Made by a program: the position numbers and the translations under genes
Shown: positions 1-7,690 of the stretch, piece after piece
Layout of the letters: each line of letters starts with the position of its first letter
How positions within the stretch are numbered: the first letter of the stretch is position 1
Notes under the pieces: model-generated
Database searches by the model: none
Told to the model about the DNA's origin: nothing
What the model saw: only the letters and a program-made list of their open reading frames with translations
DNA from: Thermodesulfatator atlanticus
GTDB taxonomy: Bacteria > Desulfobacterota > Thermodesulfobacteria > Thermodesulfobacteriales > Thermodesulfatatoraceae
Assembly: GCA_011321895.1 (NCBI GenBank)
Contig: DROK01000097.1
Coordinates: forward strand, 1-13,617
Length of the DNA stretch: 13,617 nucleotides
Reading direction: 5' to 3'

Positions 1-831
1 ACGTGGAAGGCCCTCATGATCTTGCGCACCTTTGAGCCCCAGCTGGTCTTCGGGGTAGGGGGCTACGCCTCTTTGCCTTCCCTCCTGGCCGCCAGGTTAC
101 GGGGGGTAAAGGCGGCCATTCACGAACAGAACGCTCTGCCCGGCCGGGCCAATCTGTTTTTGGCCAGGCTGGTCCACCGCATATTTGTTACCTTCCCTTC
201 CTCGGCGTCTTATTTTCCCCGGCAAAAGGTGGTGGTTTCGGGGATGCCCATAAGGGGGGAGGTACGCAGGGAATATTCCCGGGAGCATGAGGGCCCTGGC
301 CTGCTGGTCACCGGGGGCAGCCAGGGGGCCCGTTTTTTGAATAAACTCTTCGTTTCCCTGGCCCCGGAGCTGGCCAGAGTGCCCGGGCTTTACCTAATCC
401 ACCAGACCGGGCCGCGGGATCACGAATGGGTGCAGGCGGCCTACCGCAGGGCGGGCCTTAGGGCCGAGGTCAGACCTTTTATCACGGAGATGGGGTGGGC
501 TTACGCCCAGGCGGATCTCGTGGTCTGTCGGGCCGGGGCAGCCACCGTGGCTGAACTCTGTTATTTGAGAAAACCGGCCATCCTGGTCCCCTATCCCTTC
601 GCCATAAACGATCACCAGGCGGCCAACGCTCAGTTTCTGGTAAGGGCCGGGGGAGCGGTTATGTGGCGAGAAGAAGAGATAGAACCGGCCCCCTTTAAGG
701 AGACCTTGCTCAATCTCCTCCAGGACCACCGGCGCCTGAGGGCGATGGCACGAAATTTGGAAAATCTCCTTCCGGAAGACGCGCTAGCTATTATTCTTAG
801 AGAGACGGAGGCTTTGGTGGCCCATGCTTAA
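1..831 (+). CDS. murG: MurG, lipid II-forming GlcNAc transferase (5' partial)
   Basis: Undecaprenyl-PP-MurNAc-pentapeptide-UDP-GlcNAc GlcNAc-transferase, the peripheral inner-membrane enzyme that turns lipid I into lipid II. The frame is open to the window edge, so the true start lies upstream; 276 codons are visible of the usual 350-370, which means most of the first N-terminal lobe is missing. Visible family motifs in order are GVGGYASLPS (about residues 18-27), IHEQNALPGRAN (acceptor-side loop), the interdomain GGSQGA loop, and the donor-site stretch CRAGAATVAEL followed by P.AILVPYP and DHQAANA, which bind UDP-GlcNAc. The stop codon overlaps the murC start by 8 nt, as expected for translational coupling in a dcw operon. 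Identification is secure. An internal ATG at 16 would not be the real start, because the reading frame and homology continue upstream of it. Confidence 0.96.
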   Translation, partial: TWKALMILRTFEPQLVFGVGGYASLPSLLAARLRGVKAAIHEQNALPGRANLFLARLVHRIFVTFPSSASYFPRQKVVVSGMPIRGEVRREYSREHEGPGLLVTGGSQGARFLNKLFVSLAPELARVPGLYLIHQTGPRDHEWVQAAYRRAGLRAEVRPFITEMGWAYAQADLVVCRAGAATVAELCYLRKPAILVPYPFAINDHQAANAQFLVRAGGAVMWREEEIEPAPFKETLLNLLQDHRRLRAMARNLENLLPEDALAIILRETEALVAHA

Positions 832-2221
832 CTGGAAAAGGTTTCACTTTATCGGGATCGGTGGCATCGGGATGAGTGGTCTGGCCCGGCTCCTTTTGAA
901 AATGGGCTATGAGGTTTCTGGTTCAGACCTTAAGGCCTCAGAGACCACCCGTGCTCTGGCTCGGGAGGGGGCCCGGATTTTTTACGGGCATCATCCCCGC
1001 CAGGTTCACGGGGCCGAAGTGGTGGTCTATTCCTCCGCCATCAAACCTGAGAACCCGGAACTGGTTGAGGCCCGCAGGCTCGGTCTTGAGGTGATGCCCC
1101 GGGCCGAAATGCTGGTGGAAATCATGAAACTGCACCGCCAAAACATCGTGGTGGCCGGGGCCCACGGCAAAACCACCACTTCTTCCATGCTGGGGGCCGT
1201 CCTTTCCACCGCCGGGCTCAGCCCTACCGTGGCGGTGGGGGGCAAGGTCAACGGGTTTGAGGGAAACGCCTGGCTCGGGTGCAGGGACTATTTGGTCGCT
1301 GAGGCCGACGAAAGTGACGGTTCCTTTCTCAGGATGGCCCCGGATCTGGCGGTCATTACCAATATCGACGCCGAACACCTGGATTATTACGCCTCTTACA
1401 AAGAGATAGAAGAGGCCTTCTTGGCTTTTGCCAACCGGGTAAGACCAGGAGGGGCCCTGGTGGTCTGTGCGGATGACCAGGGGGTACAGAGGTTGCTCCG
1501 AAGGCTTGATGAGGGGCCGGCGGTCATAACTTACGGGGTGGAGGCGGAGGCTGATTTTACCGCCAAGGTGCAGGAGACCGGCCGCTTCAGCCTCTTTACC
1601 GTTTACGAAAAGGGCCGCCTTTTAGGCGAGGTCTTCTTGCGGCTGCCTGGCTTGCATAACGTGCAAAACGCCCTGGCCACCATCGCCGTGGCCCGGCGTC
1701 TCAGGCTTCCTTTTGAAAAGATACGGCAGGGGCTTTCCTCCTTTAAAGGGGTGCGCCGGCGTTTTGAACTGAAAGGTGAAGCAGGGGGGATCGCCGTTTT
1801 TGACGATTACGCCCATCATCCTACCGAAATCAAGGTGACGATTTCTGCCTTCAAGAAGGCTTATCCTGAAAGGCGTCTGGTGGTGGTGTTTCAGCCCCAC
1901 CGCTATACCAGGACCAAGGCCCTTTTCGGGGATTTCTCAAAGGTCTTTGACCAGGTGGACGTTCTGCTGGTCACCGAGATTTATCCGGCGGCTGAGACCC
2001 CTCTGCCCGGGGTCTCAGGTGAGGCCCTTTACCAGGCCTTAAAGACCAGGCGTAAAAGACTCCCCACTTATTACGCCCCGGAGCGGGCCCTGGTGCTGGC
2101 AAGGCTTCTGGAGATCACCAGGCCCGGGGACCTGGTGGTTACCATGGGGGCGGGAGATATCTACCGGTTGGGGGAGGAGTTTCTCAAGGAGTTAGGGCTG
2201 GTCAGGGAAGAGGTAGCGTGA
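824..2221 (+). CDS. murC: MurC, UDP-N-acetylmuramate--L-alanine ligase
   Basis: Cytoplasmic ATP-dependent ligase that adds L-alanine to UDP-MurNAc, the first peptide step of peptidoglycan synthesis. It is 465 aa, normal for the family. The N-terminal Rossmann-type domain carries GIGGIGMSG (residues 11-19). The central Mur-ligase ATPase domain has the P-loop GAHGKTTTS (112-120), followed by EADESDGSF and TNIDAEHLDYY. The C-terminal domain opens with DDYAHHPTE, diagnostic of MurC, then QPHRYTRT. The ATG at 824 lies inside the end of murG (8-nt overlap) with a GGAGG at 807-811. The gene ends in a GTGA overlap with murB. Nothing looks unusual. Confidence 0.97.
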   Translation: MLNWKRFHFIGIGGIGMSGLARLLLKMGYEVSGSDLKASETTRALAREGARIFYGHHPRQVHGAEVVVYSSAIKPENPELVEARRLGLEVMPRAEMLVEIMKLHRQNIVVAGAHGKTTTSSMLGAVLSTAGLSPTVAVGGKVNGFEGNAWLGCRDYLVAEADESDGSFLRMAPDLAVITNIDAEHLDYYASYKEIEEAFLAFANRVRPGGALVVCADDQGVQRLLRRLDEGPAVITYGVEAEADFTAKVQETGRFSLFTVYEKGRLLGEVFLRLPGLHNVQNALATIAVARRLRLPFEKIRQGLSSFKGVRRRFELKGEAGGIAVFDDYAHHPTEIKVTISAFKKAYPERRLVVVFQPHRYTRTKALFGDFSKVFDQVDVLLVTEIYPAAETPLPGVSGEALYQALKTRRKRLPTYYAPERALVLARLLEITRPGDLVVTMGAGDIYRLGEEFLKELGLVREEVA

Positions 2222-3111
2222 AGAAAAGATTCGGCAGACCCAAAAATTTGGGCCTTTCTGTGAAAGAGATGGTCTCTTTGAGCCCTTATACCACCTTCAA
2301 GGTGGGAGGGCCGGTTGATCTCTTCTTTGAACCCGAGAACATCTGGGAATTGGCCAGGGTTTGTACCTTTTTGGAAGAAGAGGGTATCCCCAAATTTTTG
2401 CTTGGGGGAGGAAGCAACCTCCTGGTCCGCGACGGTGGGGTGCGGGGGGCCTGCCTTTCGCTGAGAAAGTTGCGCGGCTTTGAGGTGCTGGGTGACGAAC
2501 TCTGGGTGGAAGCCGGTCTTTCCCTCAAATCCCTCCTGGATCTGTGCGTGCAATATGGTCTTTCAGGGCTTGAATTTTTAAGCGGGGTGCCGGCCACCGT
2601 AGGCGGGGCAGTGGCCATGAACGCCGGGGCTTTTGGCTTTGAGATAAAAGATTTCTTGACCCAGGTGACTCTCCTTGGGCAGGGGCACTTCGTCACCAAG
2701 GCCCGGGATGCTCTGGCCTTTTCTTACCGGGGCCTTGGTCTGCCGGAAGGGGCGGTCGTGGTGGCGGCCAGATTCAAACTTGTCCGCCGCACCCCACAGG
2801 AGGTGCGGGAGAAGATCTCTTTTTACCTTAAAGAGCGTCGCCGGCGTCAGCCCCTTTCTTTCCCCTCAGCCGGGTGCGTATTTAAAAATCCCGGCCAGGT
2901 GGCTGCGGGTTACCTCATTGAAGCCGCGGGTCTTAAAGGTTTTAGCCGGGGTGGGGCCCAGATTTCGCGCAAACACGCCAATTTTATCATTAACCGGGGA
3001 AAGGCCCGGGCGGACGATATCTTGTTTCTGGTAGACCTGGTGAAAGAAGAGGTCTTTCGCCAATTCGGCCTGGAACTGGAGGAGGAGATCAAAATTGTGG
3101 GCGAGGCTTAA
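2218..3111 (+). CDS. murB: MurB, UDP-N-acetylenolpyruvoylglucosamine reductase
   Basis: FAD- and NADPH-dependent reductase that makes UDP-MurNAc from the enolpyruvyl intermediate. It is 297 aa and looks like the shorter (type II) form. FAD-binding motifs are TTFKVGG (about 25-31), LGGGSNLLV (62-70) and GVPATVGGAVAMNAGAFG (123-140). The C-terminal substrate domain has RRRRQPLSFPSAGCVFKNP (207-225) and GAQISRKHANFI. The proton-donor serine of well-studied MurB (AGSFFKNP in E. coli) is a cysteine here (AGCVFKNP). The start is GTG at 2218, overlapping the murC stop by 4 nt (GTGA), with GAGG at 2210-2213. murB sits directly between murC and ftsQ, and no ddl lies between them. Confidence 0.96.
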   Translation: MKKRFGRPKNLGLSVKEMVSLSPYTTFKVGGPVDLFFEPENIWELARVCTFLEEEGIPKFLLGGGSNLLVRDGGVRGACLSLRKLRGFEVLGDELWVEAGLSLKSLLDLCVQYGLSGLEFLSGVPATVGGAVAMNAGAFGFEIKDFLTQVTLLGQGHFVTKARDALAFSYRGLGLPEGAVVVAARFKLVRRTPQEVREKISFYLKERRRRQPLSFPSAGCVFKNPGQVAAGYLIEAAGLKGFSRGGAQISRKHANFIINRGKARADDILFLVDLVKEEVFRQFGLELEEEIKIVGEA

Positions 3112-3865
3112 GACAGGCCTGATAATGGTGGCTATTTTGGCGGTTTTCGCCGGGGGGCTTGCCGCCTCCCGGCTCATCAAGACCAGCCCCTATTTTCGCC
3201 TCCAGAGGATCCAGGTTGCCCTGGAGGGGGCCCGGTTTTTGGACAAGGCTAAGATTATCAAGCTTTCCGGGCTGGTTCTGGGCCAAAACCTCTTTGAGAT
3301 TGACCTTGACCAGGTCAAAAGACGGCTGGAACAAGACCCCTGGGTGGCGGAAGTCTTTGTCGCCCGTAAATATCCCGATACCATTTATCTGAAAGTTTAC
3401 GAGGAAGCCCCCGTGGCCATGGTGGCTACTCCGAAAGGGATCTGGCTGGTGAACCGGAAGGGGGTCCTTTTTGCCCGGGCTCCACGCCAGCTCCTCAGGG
3501 AGCTGCCGGCCCTGGTGGGGCTTTCTAAAGAAGAAATCAAAAGGCGCCGCCTTTCAGCCAGCCGGAGCGCCGCCCTTGACCTGCTTGCCTGGCTCAAAGG
3601 GAAAGAGGACGTGGTTCCCCCTTACGCCAACATCTCCCAGCTCAAATTTGAACCGGATGGTTTCTGGCTGCTTACGCGGGATGCCCTGCGGATCAGGTTT
3701 AGCGGGAACACATCGCCGGAGCTCAGGCAGGCTTACCGCAAGCTTGATTGTATCTTGGTCTATCTTTACGAAACAGACCAATACGCGCGGGTTAGGGTGG
3801 TCCGGCTGGATTACCCCGCTGATAAAGCGGCTTTTGCTTTTAAAAAAGCCAGGAGAAAGAGCTAG
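3095..3865 (+). CDS. ftsQ: FtsQ/DivIB cell-division protein (TTG start)
   Basis: Bitopic membrane protein of the divisome, which in known systems recruits FtsL, FtsB and later proteins to the septum. It is 256 aa, with a short cytoplasmic N-terminus, one hydrophobic transmembrane segment at about residues 8-25, then a POTRA domain (about 31-100) beginning YFRLQRIQV and containing GQNLFEIDL, DPWVAEVFVARKYPDTI and VYEEAPVA. The beta domain follows (WLVNRKGVLF onwards). The chosen start is TTG at 3095, preceded by GGAGGAGGAG at 3078-3087 with a 7-nt gap. This gives a 17-nt overlap with murB and the full membrane anchor. The next in-frame ATG, at 3125, would cut into the anchor. It ends with TAG directly against the ftsA ATG. 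Confidence 0.92.
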   Translation: MWARLKTGLIMVAILAVFAGGLAASRLIKTSPYFRLQRIQVALEGARFLDKAKIIKLSGLVLGQNLFEIDLDQVKRRLEQDPWVAEVFVARKYPDTIYLKVYEEAPVAMVATPKGIWLVNRKGVLFARAPRQLLRELPALVGLSKEEIKRRRLSASRSAALDLLAWLKGKEDVVPPYANISQLKFEPDGFWLLTRDALRIRFSGNTSPELRQAYRKLDCILVYLYETDQYARVRVVRLDYPADKAAFAFKKARRKS

Positions 3866-5059
3866 ATGATCGTAGGGCTGGACGTAGGTACCACCAAGGT
3901 CTGTTGCCTGGTGGCGGAAGAGATAGAAGACGAGCTCCGGGTCTTGGGCCTGGGGCTGGCCCACGCCACCGGGCTGAGGCGTGGGGTGGTGGTCAATATT
4001 GAAAGCACGGTAAGCGCCATCGTGGAGGCCGTGCGCCAGGCCGAAGAGGCCTGTGGTGAAGAAATAAGGGAGGTCATCGTTGGTATCGCCGGCACCCATA
4101 TTCGCAGCCAGCAGAGCCACGGCGTCATCGCCCTTAGAAACGGAGAGGTGACCCCGGAAGACGTTGACAAAGTAATAGAAGCGGCCCGGGCCATCAATCT
4201 CCCCAACGACCGTCTTATTCTGCACGCCATCCCTCAGGAATATATCGTGGACGAGCAGGGTGGTATCGAGCAGCCGGTGGGCATGAGCGGGGTGCGTCTT
4301 GAGGTAAAGGTCCACCTGATTACGGCGGCGGCCTCGGCGGTGCACAATCTGGTCAAGTGTGTGGAGAAGGCGGGGCTTGCCGTGGAGGCGGTGGTGCTTC
4401 AGCCCCTGGCCTCAGCGGAGGCGGTGCTCACCGAAGAGGAAAAACAACTGGGGGTGGCCCTCATAGACTTCGGCGGTGGCACCACGGACGTGGCGGTTTT
4501 CCTGGAAGGGACCCTCCGTCATACCGGGGCCGTTGGGGTAGGGGGGCAGATCCTTACCAGTGATCTCACCGTAGGGCTCAGGACCACCATGTCTGCGGCC
4601 GAAAGGCTGAAAGTGCACTACGGCTGCTGTCTGGCCCCGATGGTGCCGCGGGAAGAATATATCGAAGTACCGGGGCTGGGTAACCGTCCGGCCCGGAAAC
4701 TGTCCCGCCAGGTCCTGGCTGAAATCCTGGAGCCGCGGGTGGAAGAGCTTTTGGAGATCATCAACACGGAACTTGAGCGGTCGGGGCTTAAGCCCCGTCT
4801 GGGCTCAGGGGCGGTGATTACCGGAGGGTCAGCCCTTCTTCCGGGCCTGATCGAAATGGCGGATCAGATCTTTGAATTACCTACGAGAATCGGTTATCCG
4901 CGTAAGCTCTCGGGGCTTTCCGAAGAGGTCTATCATCCGCGCCTGGCCACCGCGGTAGGGCTGGTGCTTTTTGGGCGTAACCTGGGGGCGGAGCGCCCGC
5001 GTAGTTCCCCCAAAAATCCCTTTAAAAAAATTCTGGAATTTTTCGGGAGGGGATTATGA
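3866..5059 (+). CDS. ftsA: FtsA, actin-like FtsZ membrane anchor
   Basis: Actin-family ATPase that tethers FtsZ to the inner membrane and signals to the later divisome. It is 397 aa. The phosphate-1 loop is GLDVGTTKV at the N-terminus, the phosphate-2 motif is IDFGGGTTD (200-208), and the adenosine motif is [10 protein letters not shown] (318-327). The FtsA-specific 1C subdomain occupies roughly residues 80-160 ([10 protein letters not shown], then [12 protein letters not shown]). The last 14 residues form a plausible amphipathic membrane-targeting helix ([14 protein letters not shown]). The ATG directly follows the ftsQ TAG, with AGGAGA at 3851-3856. The stop overlaps the ftsZ start as ATGA, which favours coupled synthesis of the two partners. 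Confidence 0.97.
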   Translation: MIVGLDVGTTKVCCLVAEEIEDELRVLGLGLAHATGLRRGVVVNIESTVSAIVEAVRQAEEACGEEIREVIVGIAGTHIRSQQSHGVIALRNGEVTPEDVDKVIEAARAINLPNDRLILHAIPQEYIVDEQGGIEQPVGMSGVRLEVKVHLITAAASAVHNLVKCVEKAGLAVEAVVLQPLASAEAVLTEEEKQLGVALIDFGGGTTDVAVFLEGTLRHTGAVGVGGQILTSDLTVGLRTTMSAAERLKVHYGCCLAPMVPREEYIEVPGLGNRPARKLSRQVLAEILEPRVEELLEIINTELERSGLKPRLGSGAVITGGSALLPGLIEMADQIFELPTRIGYPRKLSGLSEEVYHPRLATAVGLVLFGRNLGAERPRSSPKNPFKKILEFFGRGL

Positions 5060-6216
5060 GCTTTGAATTCGTAGAAACCGACCACCAGGCCAAGATCAAA
5101 GTCATCGGCGTGGGCGGAGCCGGTGGCAACGCCGTCAAGAACATGATCAGCAAGGGCCTCAAAGGGGTAGAGTTTATCGTGGCCAACACGGACTACCGGG
5201 TGCTCGACCTTTCCCCTGCCCCGCTGAAGATCCAGCTCGGCAAGGAGTTGACCAAGGGGCTGGGGGCCGGGGGCAACCCGGAAGTGGGCAAAGAAGCGGC
5301 CCTTGAGGCGGAAGAGGAAATAAGGCAGGCCCTGGCTGGCGCGGACATGGTTTTTATCACCGCCGGGCTTGGGGGAGGTACGGGGACCGGGGCGGCCCCG
5401 ATTATCGCCCGTATCAGTAAGGAACTCGGGGCCTTAACCGTGGCGGTGGTGACCAAACCCTTCAGCTTTGAAGGGCGCCCCAGGGCCAAAGTAGCGGAAA
5501 AGGGCCTTCAGGAACTGCGCCGGGAAGTGGACACCATTATTACGATCCCCAACGACCGCTTAAGGGCCCTGGCCTCGCCCAAGGCCAAACTCCTTGACAT
5601 GTTCAAACAGGCTGACGACGTACTCTACTACGCGGTGCGGGGTATCTCGGACCTCATCCTCTTTCCCGGTTACGTCAACCTTGACTTTGCCGACGTCCGG
5701 GCGGTGATGAGTGAGATGGGGATGGCCCTTATGGGGACCGGAGTAGCCAGTGGAGAAAACCGTGCCGAGGAAGCCGCGCAGATGGCCATTTCAAGCCCGC
5801 TCCTGGATGACGTTTCCATCGCCGGGGCCCGAGGGGTACTCTTGAACATTACGGCTTCCGCCGAGACCCTTACCATGGAAGAGACGGAATACATTTCTGA
5901 GCTGGTTTCCAAAGAGGCCCACGAAGAGGCCAAAATCTTCTGGGGCGTGGTCTTTGACGAAGAGGCCGGGGAAGAGCTGCGGGTCACCGTGGTGGCTACG
6001 GGGATCGGAGCCAAAGAAGAGACGGCTCCGGCTGAGCTGGCAGAGCCGGTCCTTAGCGAAGAACTCTCACAGAAGGTGGAAAAGATCGCCCCGCACCTTG
6101 AGCGGAAGAAGGAGGTCAGGCCTCCGTTACGCAAGAAAGGGCCGCGTATCTTGGACCGGCTTCCCTCCGAAGAGGAACTGGAGATCCCGGCCTTCTTAAG
6201 ACGTAAGGCCGATTAA
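5056..6216 (+). CDS. ftsZ: FtsZ, tubulin-like division ring GTPase
   Basis: GTP-dependent polymer-forming protein that builds the division ring. It is 386 aa. The N-terminal GTPase core has [12 protein letters not shown] (about 16-27), the tubulin signature [12 protein letters not shown] (104-115) and the T7 synergy loop NLDFADV (208-214). After a short charged linker (about 320-365) the conserved C-terminal peptide reads IPAFLRR (377-383); this is the segment that normally binds FtsA. The ribosome site is GGGAGGGG at 5045-5052. The TAA stop at 6214-6216 overlaps the stop of the convergent gene by 4 nt, and a 7-bp inverted repeat covers the final codons. I saw no T-tailed terminator after the gene. 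Confidence 0.98.
   Translation: MSFEFVETDHQAKIKVIGVGGAGGNAVKNMISKGLKGVEFIVANTDYRVLDLSPAPLKIQLGKELTKGLGAGGNPEVGKEAALEAEEEIRQALAGADMVFITAGLGGGTGTGAAPIIARISKELGALTVAVVTKPFSFEGRPRAKVAEKGLQELRREVDTIITIPNDRLRALASPKAKLLDMFKQADDVLYYAVRGISDLILFPGYVNLDFADVRAVMSEMGMALMGTGVASGENRAEEAAQMAISSPLLDDVSIAGARGVLLNITASAETLTMEETEYISELVSKEAHEEAKIFWGVVFDEEAGEELRVTVVATGIGAKEETAPAELAEPVLSEELSQKVEKIAPHLERKKEVRPPLRKKGPRILDRLPSEEELEIPAFLRRKAD
6188..6211. repeat. Inverted repeat at the 3' end of ftsZ
   Basis: CGGCCTT (6188-6194) and AAGGCCG (6205-6211) form perfect 7-bp arms around a 10-nt loop. It lies within the last codons of ftsZ, 2 nt before its stop, and just past the stop of the convergent gene on the other strand. 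Neither side has a T tract, so it does not fit a standard intrinsic terminator. It may be a bidirectional 3'-end structure or a chance result of the codons. Confidence 0.45.
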
Positions 6217-6596
6217 ACGCGCCGCGGAAAGGGGATCACCTTGGCCTCGGGCCCTCCCTTTTTAAGGGGCTGAGGGCGCGGGGCTTTCCCCTGCTGGATA
6301 TCCTTTAAGAGGTCGCGCAGGGTCTCCACGGCTTCTAAAAAACCCCCTTCACCGTAGACCATCTCCATCAGCATATCGTGGAGCCTGATGGCTGCCGCCA
6401 GGGGGGTCTTGGCCCTTTCCCGCTCCCGGTCAATACGCCACTGGAGCTGCTTGAGTCTTAGACGGTTTTCCGGAGCAGCCCCCTCGATGGCCTGTTCGAT
6501 AAGCTCCCGCCTCTTTTCTTCAAAAAGGTCCGGGTCTTTCCGGGCCAAAGTGGCCATTTCTTCAAACCATTCCTCAAAAGAGCCTGTCTGAGACAT
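6213..6596 (-). CDS. DUF3135 family protein
   Basis: Small soluble protein of 127 aa with no known function. The N-terminal part is helical and resembles the DUF3135 family: [20 protein letters not shown] (6-25), then [22 protein letters not shown] (about 51-72) in two adjoining pieces, followed by a helix rich in Leu and Met. The tail is basic and proline-rich ([12 protein letters not shown]) and ends IPFPRRV. There is no signal peptide and no transmembrane segment. The start at 6596 (MSQTGSF) fits the family and leaves an 11-nt gap after the upstream YkgJ gene; a longer reading from 6692 would run 85 nt into that gene and adds only low-complexity basic residues. Its stop overlaps the ftsZ stop. 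The family assignment is from memory of the motif, not a search. Confidence 0.75.
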   Translation of the reverse strand: MSQTGSFEEWFEEMATLARKDPDLFEEKRRELIEQAIEGAAPENRLRLKQLQWRIDRERERAKTPLAAAIRLHDMLMEMVYGEGGFLEAVETLRDLLKDIQQGKAPRPQPLKKGGPEAKVIPFPRRV

Positions 6597-6607
6597 CCTG
6601 GCCCCCG

Positions 6608-7423
6608 TTAAATAGGCTTTACTTTCTTTTCTTTGGGCAAGTCTTTCTTTATGGGGACGTGTTTCTCCCCGTAAAGGACGGTCTTTAGCCACTTAAAGCC
6701 AAATTGTAACAGGGCAAGATCGTCTTCTTTTATCCTTTCAAGGGTTTCCTTATCCACTTCGTAGATGTCAAGGAAGCGGCTTTCAAAGACAAAGCTCCTG
6801 AAACGTTCCGGGTTGGTGCTTACCATGAAAAAGAGTTCAAGACTCTTGCGAGGTACTTCTATCGGGCCAAGGGATTCCTTTTTCATGACGATTTCAGCCC
6901 ACTCCAGCACCGGCTCTTCAAACTCGGGGATCCCTTGGGAGCGCCGGTACTCTTCCACCGTAATCTCCGGGCCGGTGTCAAGCCCCTGGCAGAAGCCCTC
7001 TTTGACCAGGTAGTAGAAATCTTCGTTGCGCCCTTCGTCGCGGTTACGGAAGATCCCTAGACCTAAGGGGTAGTAGCGGCAGGCCAAGGGGCGGTCCTCA
7101 TAGACCTGGCAGCCCTTTTCCGAAACAAAAGGACAGGTCTTATGTTCGTCGTCCCGCATCTTGAGGCGCGCTACCGGCAGCTTGGACTTGGGCAGAATAA
7201 AGGGTTCGGTGTAAAGGACCAGGAACTGGTCGGTGGTCAACTTCAAACGGTTGCGCAGGCGCAAGATATCGTAAGGGGTCAAAGGGAGATAAAGGTCTGA
7301 ACAGCAGAGTTTGAAACACGGGACCCCGGGACCACACTGAAACTTGATCTTGGTGTGGGGTTCCAGCTTGATGGGGACAATGATCCGGTCTGTTCCTCGC
7401 AACTCGGTGATGGCTTGGCCCAT
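6608..7423 (-). CDS. YkgJ family cysteine-cluster protein
   Basis: Predicted metal-binding protein of 271 aa. It has eight cysteines in the YkgJ/Fe-S oxidoreductase-like pattern: C30, C36, C40, C41 (C-x5-C-x3-CC), C97 and C105 (TCPFVSEKGC), C115 within EDRPLACRYYPLG, and C145 (KEGFC). The RPLACRYYP box is the hallmark of the family (Pfam CxxCxxCC-type zinc or iron-sulfur ligand set). The ligand and the reaction are not established. About 120 residues after the cluster are helical, charged and cysteine-free. The start at 7423 (MGQAITEL) is set by a strong AGAGGAGG at 7428-7435, only 4 nt away; an upstream in-frame start at 7456 lacks such a site. It is co-directional with the DUF3135 gene, 11 nt apart, and divergent from the octaheme cytochrome gene. 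Confidence 0.82.
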   Translation of the reverse strand: MGQAITELRGTDRIIVPIKLEPHTKIKFQCGPGVPCFKLCCSDLYLPLTPYDILRLRNRLKLTTDQFLVLYTEPFILPKSKLPVARLKMRDDEHKTCPFVSEKGCQVYEDRPLACRYYPLGLGIFRNRDEGRNEDFYYLVKEGFCQGLDTGPEITVEEYRRSQGIPEFEEPVLEWAEIVMKKESLGPIEVPRKSLELFFMVSTNPERFRSFVFESRFLDIYEVDKETLERIKEDDLALLQFGFKWLKTVLYGEKHVPIKKDLPKEKKVKPI

Positions 7424-7459
7424 AATGCCTCCTCTGGCGCTTAACGGTATCCTCACTAA

Positions 7460-7488
7460 ATACTAGTCCAGGCCGTAAAAAAGGGCAA
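7460..7488 (-). promoter_or_regulatory. Candidate promoter for the YkgJ-DUF3135 operon
   Basis: On the minus strand, TTGCCC (7488-7483) and TAGTAT (7465-7460) are separated by 17 nt. Each matches the sigma70-type consensus at 4 of 6 bases. A start near 7453 would give a leader of about 30 nt before the strong ribosome site. This is by eye only. Confidence 0.3.
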
Positions 7489-7535
7489 ATTTTATTTGAA
7501 TCCAGTGGGCTAGAAAAAGGCCAAAACGCCCCTTT

Positions 7536-7566
7536 TTGAAGGGCAAGGGCTTCGGCGCTTTATAAT
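7536..7566 (+). promoter_or_regulatory. Candidate distal promoter for hao
   Basis: A perfect TATAAT at 7561-7566 has TTGAAG at 7536-7541 upstream, with a 19-nt spacer that is longer than ideal. If used, the hao transcript would have a leader of about 180 nt containing all three inverted repeats. Confidence 0.3.
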
Positions 7567-7591
7567 GCGGGTGCTCACGATGACCGGTATT

Positions 7592-7637
7592 GTTTAAATA
7601 TTGAGAAAGTCCACACGAAACTTTCGCGCATTTAAAC
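7592..7637. repeat. Nested inverted repeat in the hao upstream region
   Basis: The outer arms GTTTAAAT (7592-7599) and ATTTAAAC (7630-7637) are perfect 8-bp complements. Inside them GAAAGT (7605-7610) and ACTTTC (7620-7625) are perfect 6-bp complements around a 9-nt loop, with 5- and 4-nt unpaired stretches between the two stems. It could be a dimeric regulator site or an RNA stem-loop in the leader. No T tract follows, so it is not a simple terminator. Confidence 0.55.
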
Positions 7638-7673
7638 CACCTAAATTCTTAAAAGTTAGAAAACCTAAAGAAA

Positions 7674-7689
7674 ATTCTTGCCAAAGAAT
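7674..7689. promoter_or_regulatory. Palindrome ATTCTT-N4-AAGAAT, possible operator
   Basis: Perfect 6-bp arms, ATTCTT (7674-7679) and AAGAAT (7684-7689), with the 4-nt centre GCCA. It overlaps TTGCCA (7678-7683), which matches a -35 box at 5 of 6 bases. A weak -10-like TAAGAA (7701-7706) lies 17 nt on. The geometry would suit repression of a hao-proximal promoter. The regulator is unknown. Confidence 0.35.
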
Positions 7690-7690
7690 G

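Noticed and set aside
6250..6300. G+C-rich hairpins (for example GGGGCTTTCCCC) as an ftsZ terminator
   Set aside because: They lie inside the coding sequence of the convergent gene and no T tract follows.
6597..6692. Extended start for the DUF3135 protein at 6692
   Set aside because: It would overlap the YkgJ gene by 85 nt and add 32 basic residues outside the family; the start at 6596 is better.
7514..7537. AAAAAGG/CCTTTTT inverted repeat as an intrinsic terminator
   Set aside because: The stem is mostly A-T with a 10-nt loop, and no gene in the correct direction ends just before it on either strand; possible but not supportable.
7565..7597. Ten-codon ATG-initiated leader peptide before hao
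   Set aside because: It overlaps the TATAAT, has no clear ribosome site and no run of regulatory codons.
7592..7637. Degenerate CRISPR repeat, suggested by the GTTTAAA-like arm
   Set aside because: Only one copy, no spacing pattern and no cas genes in the window.
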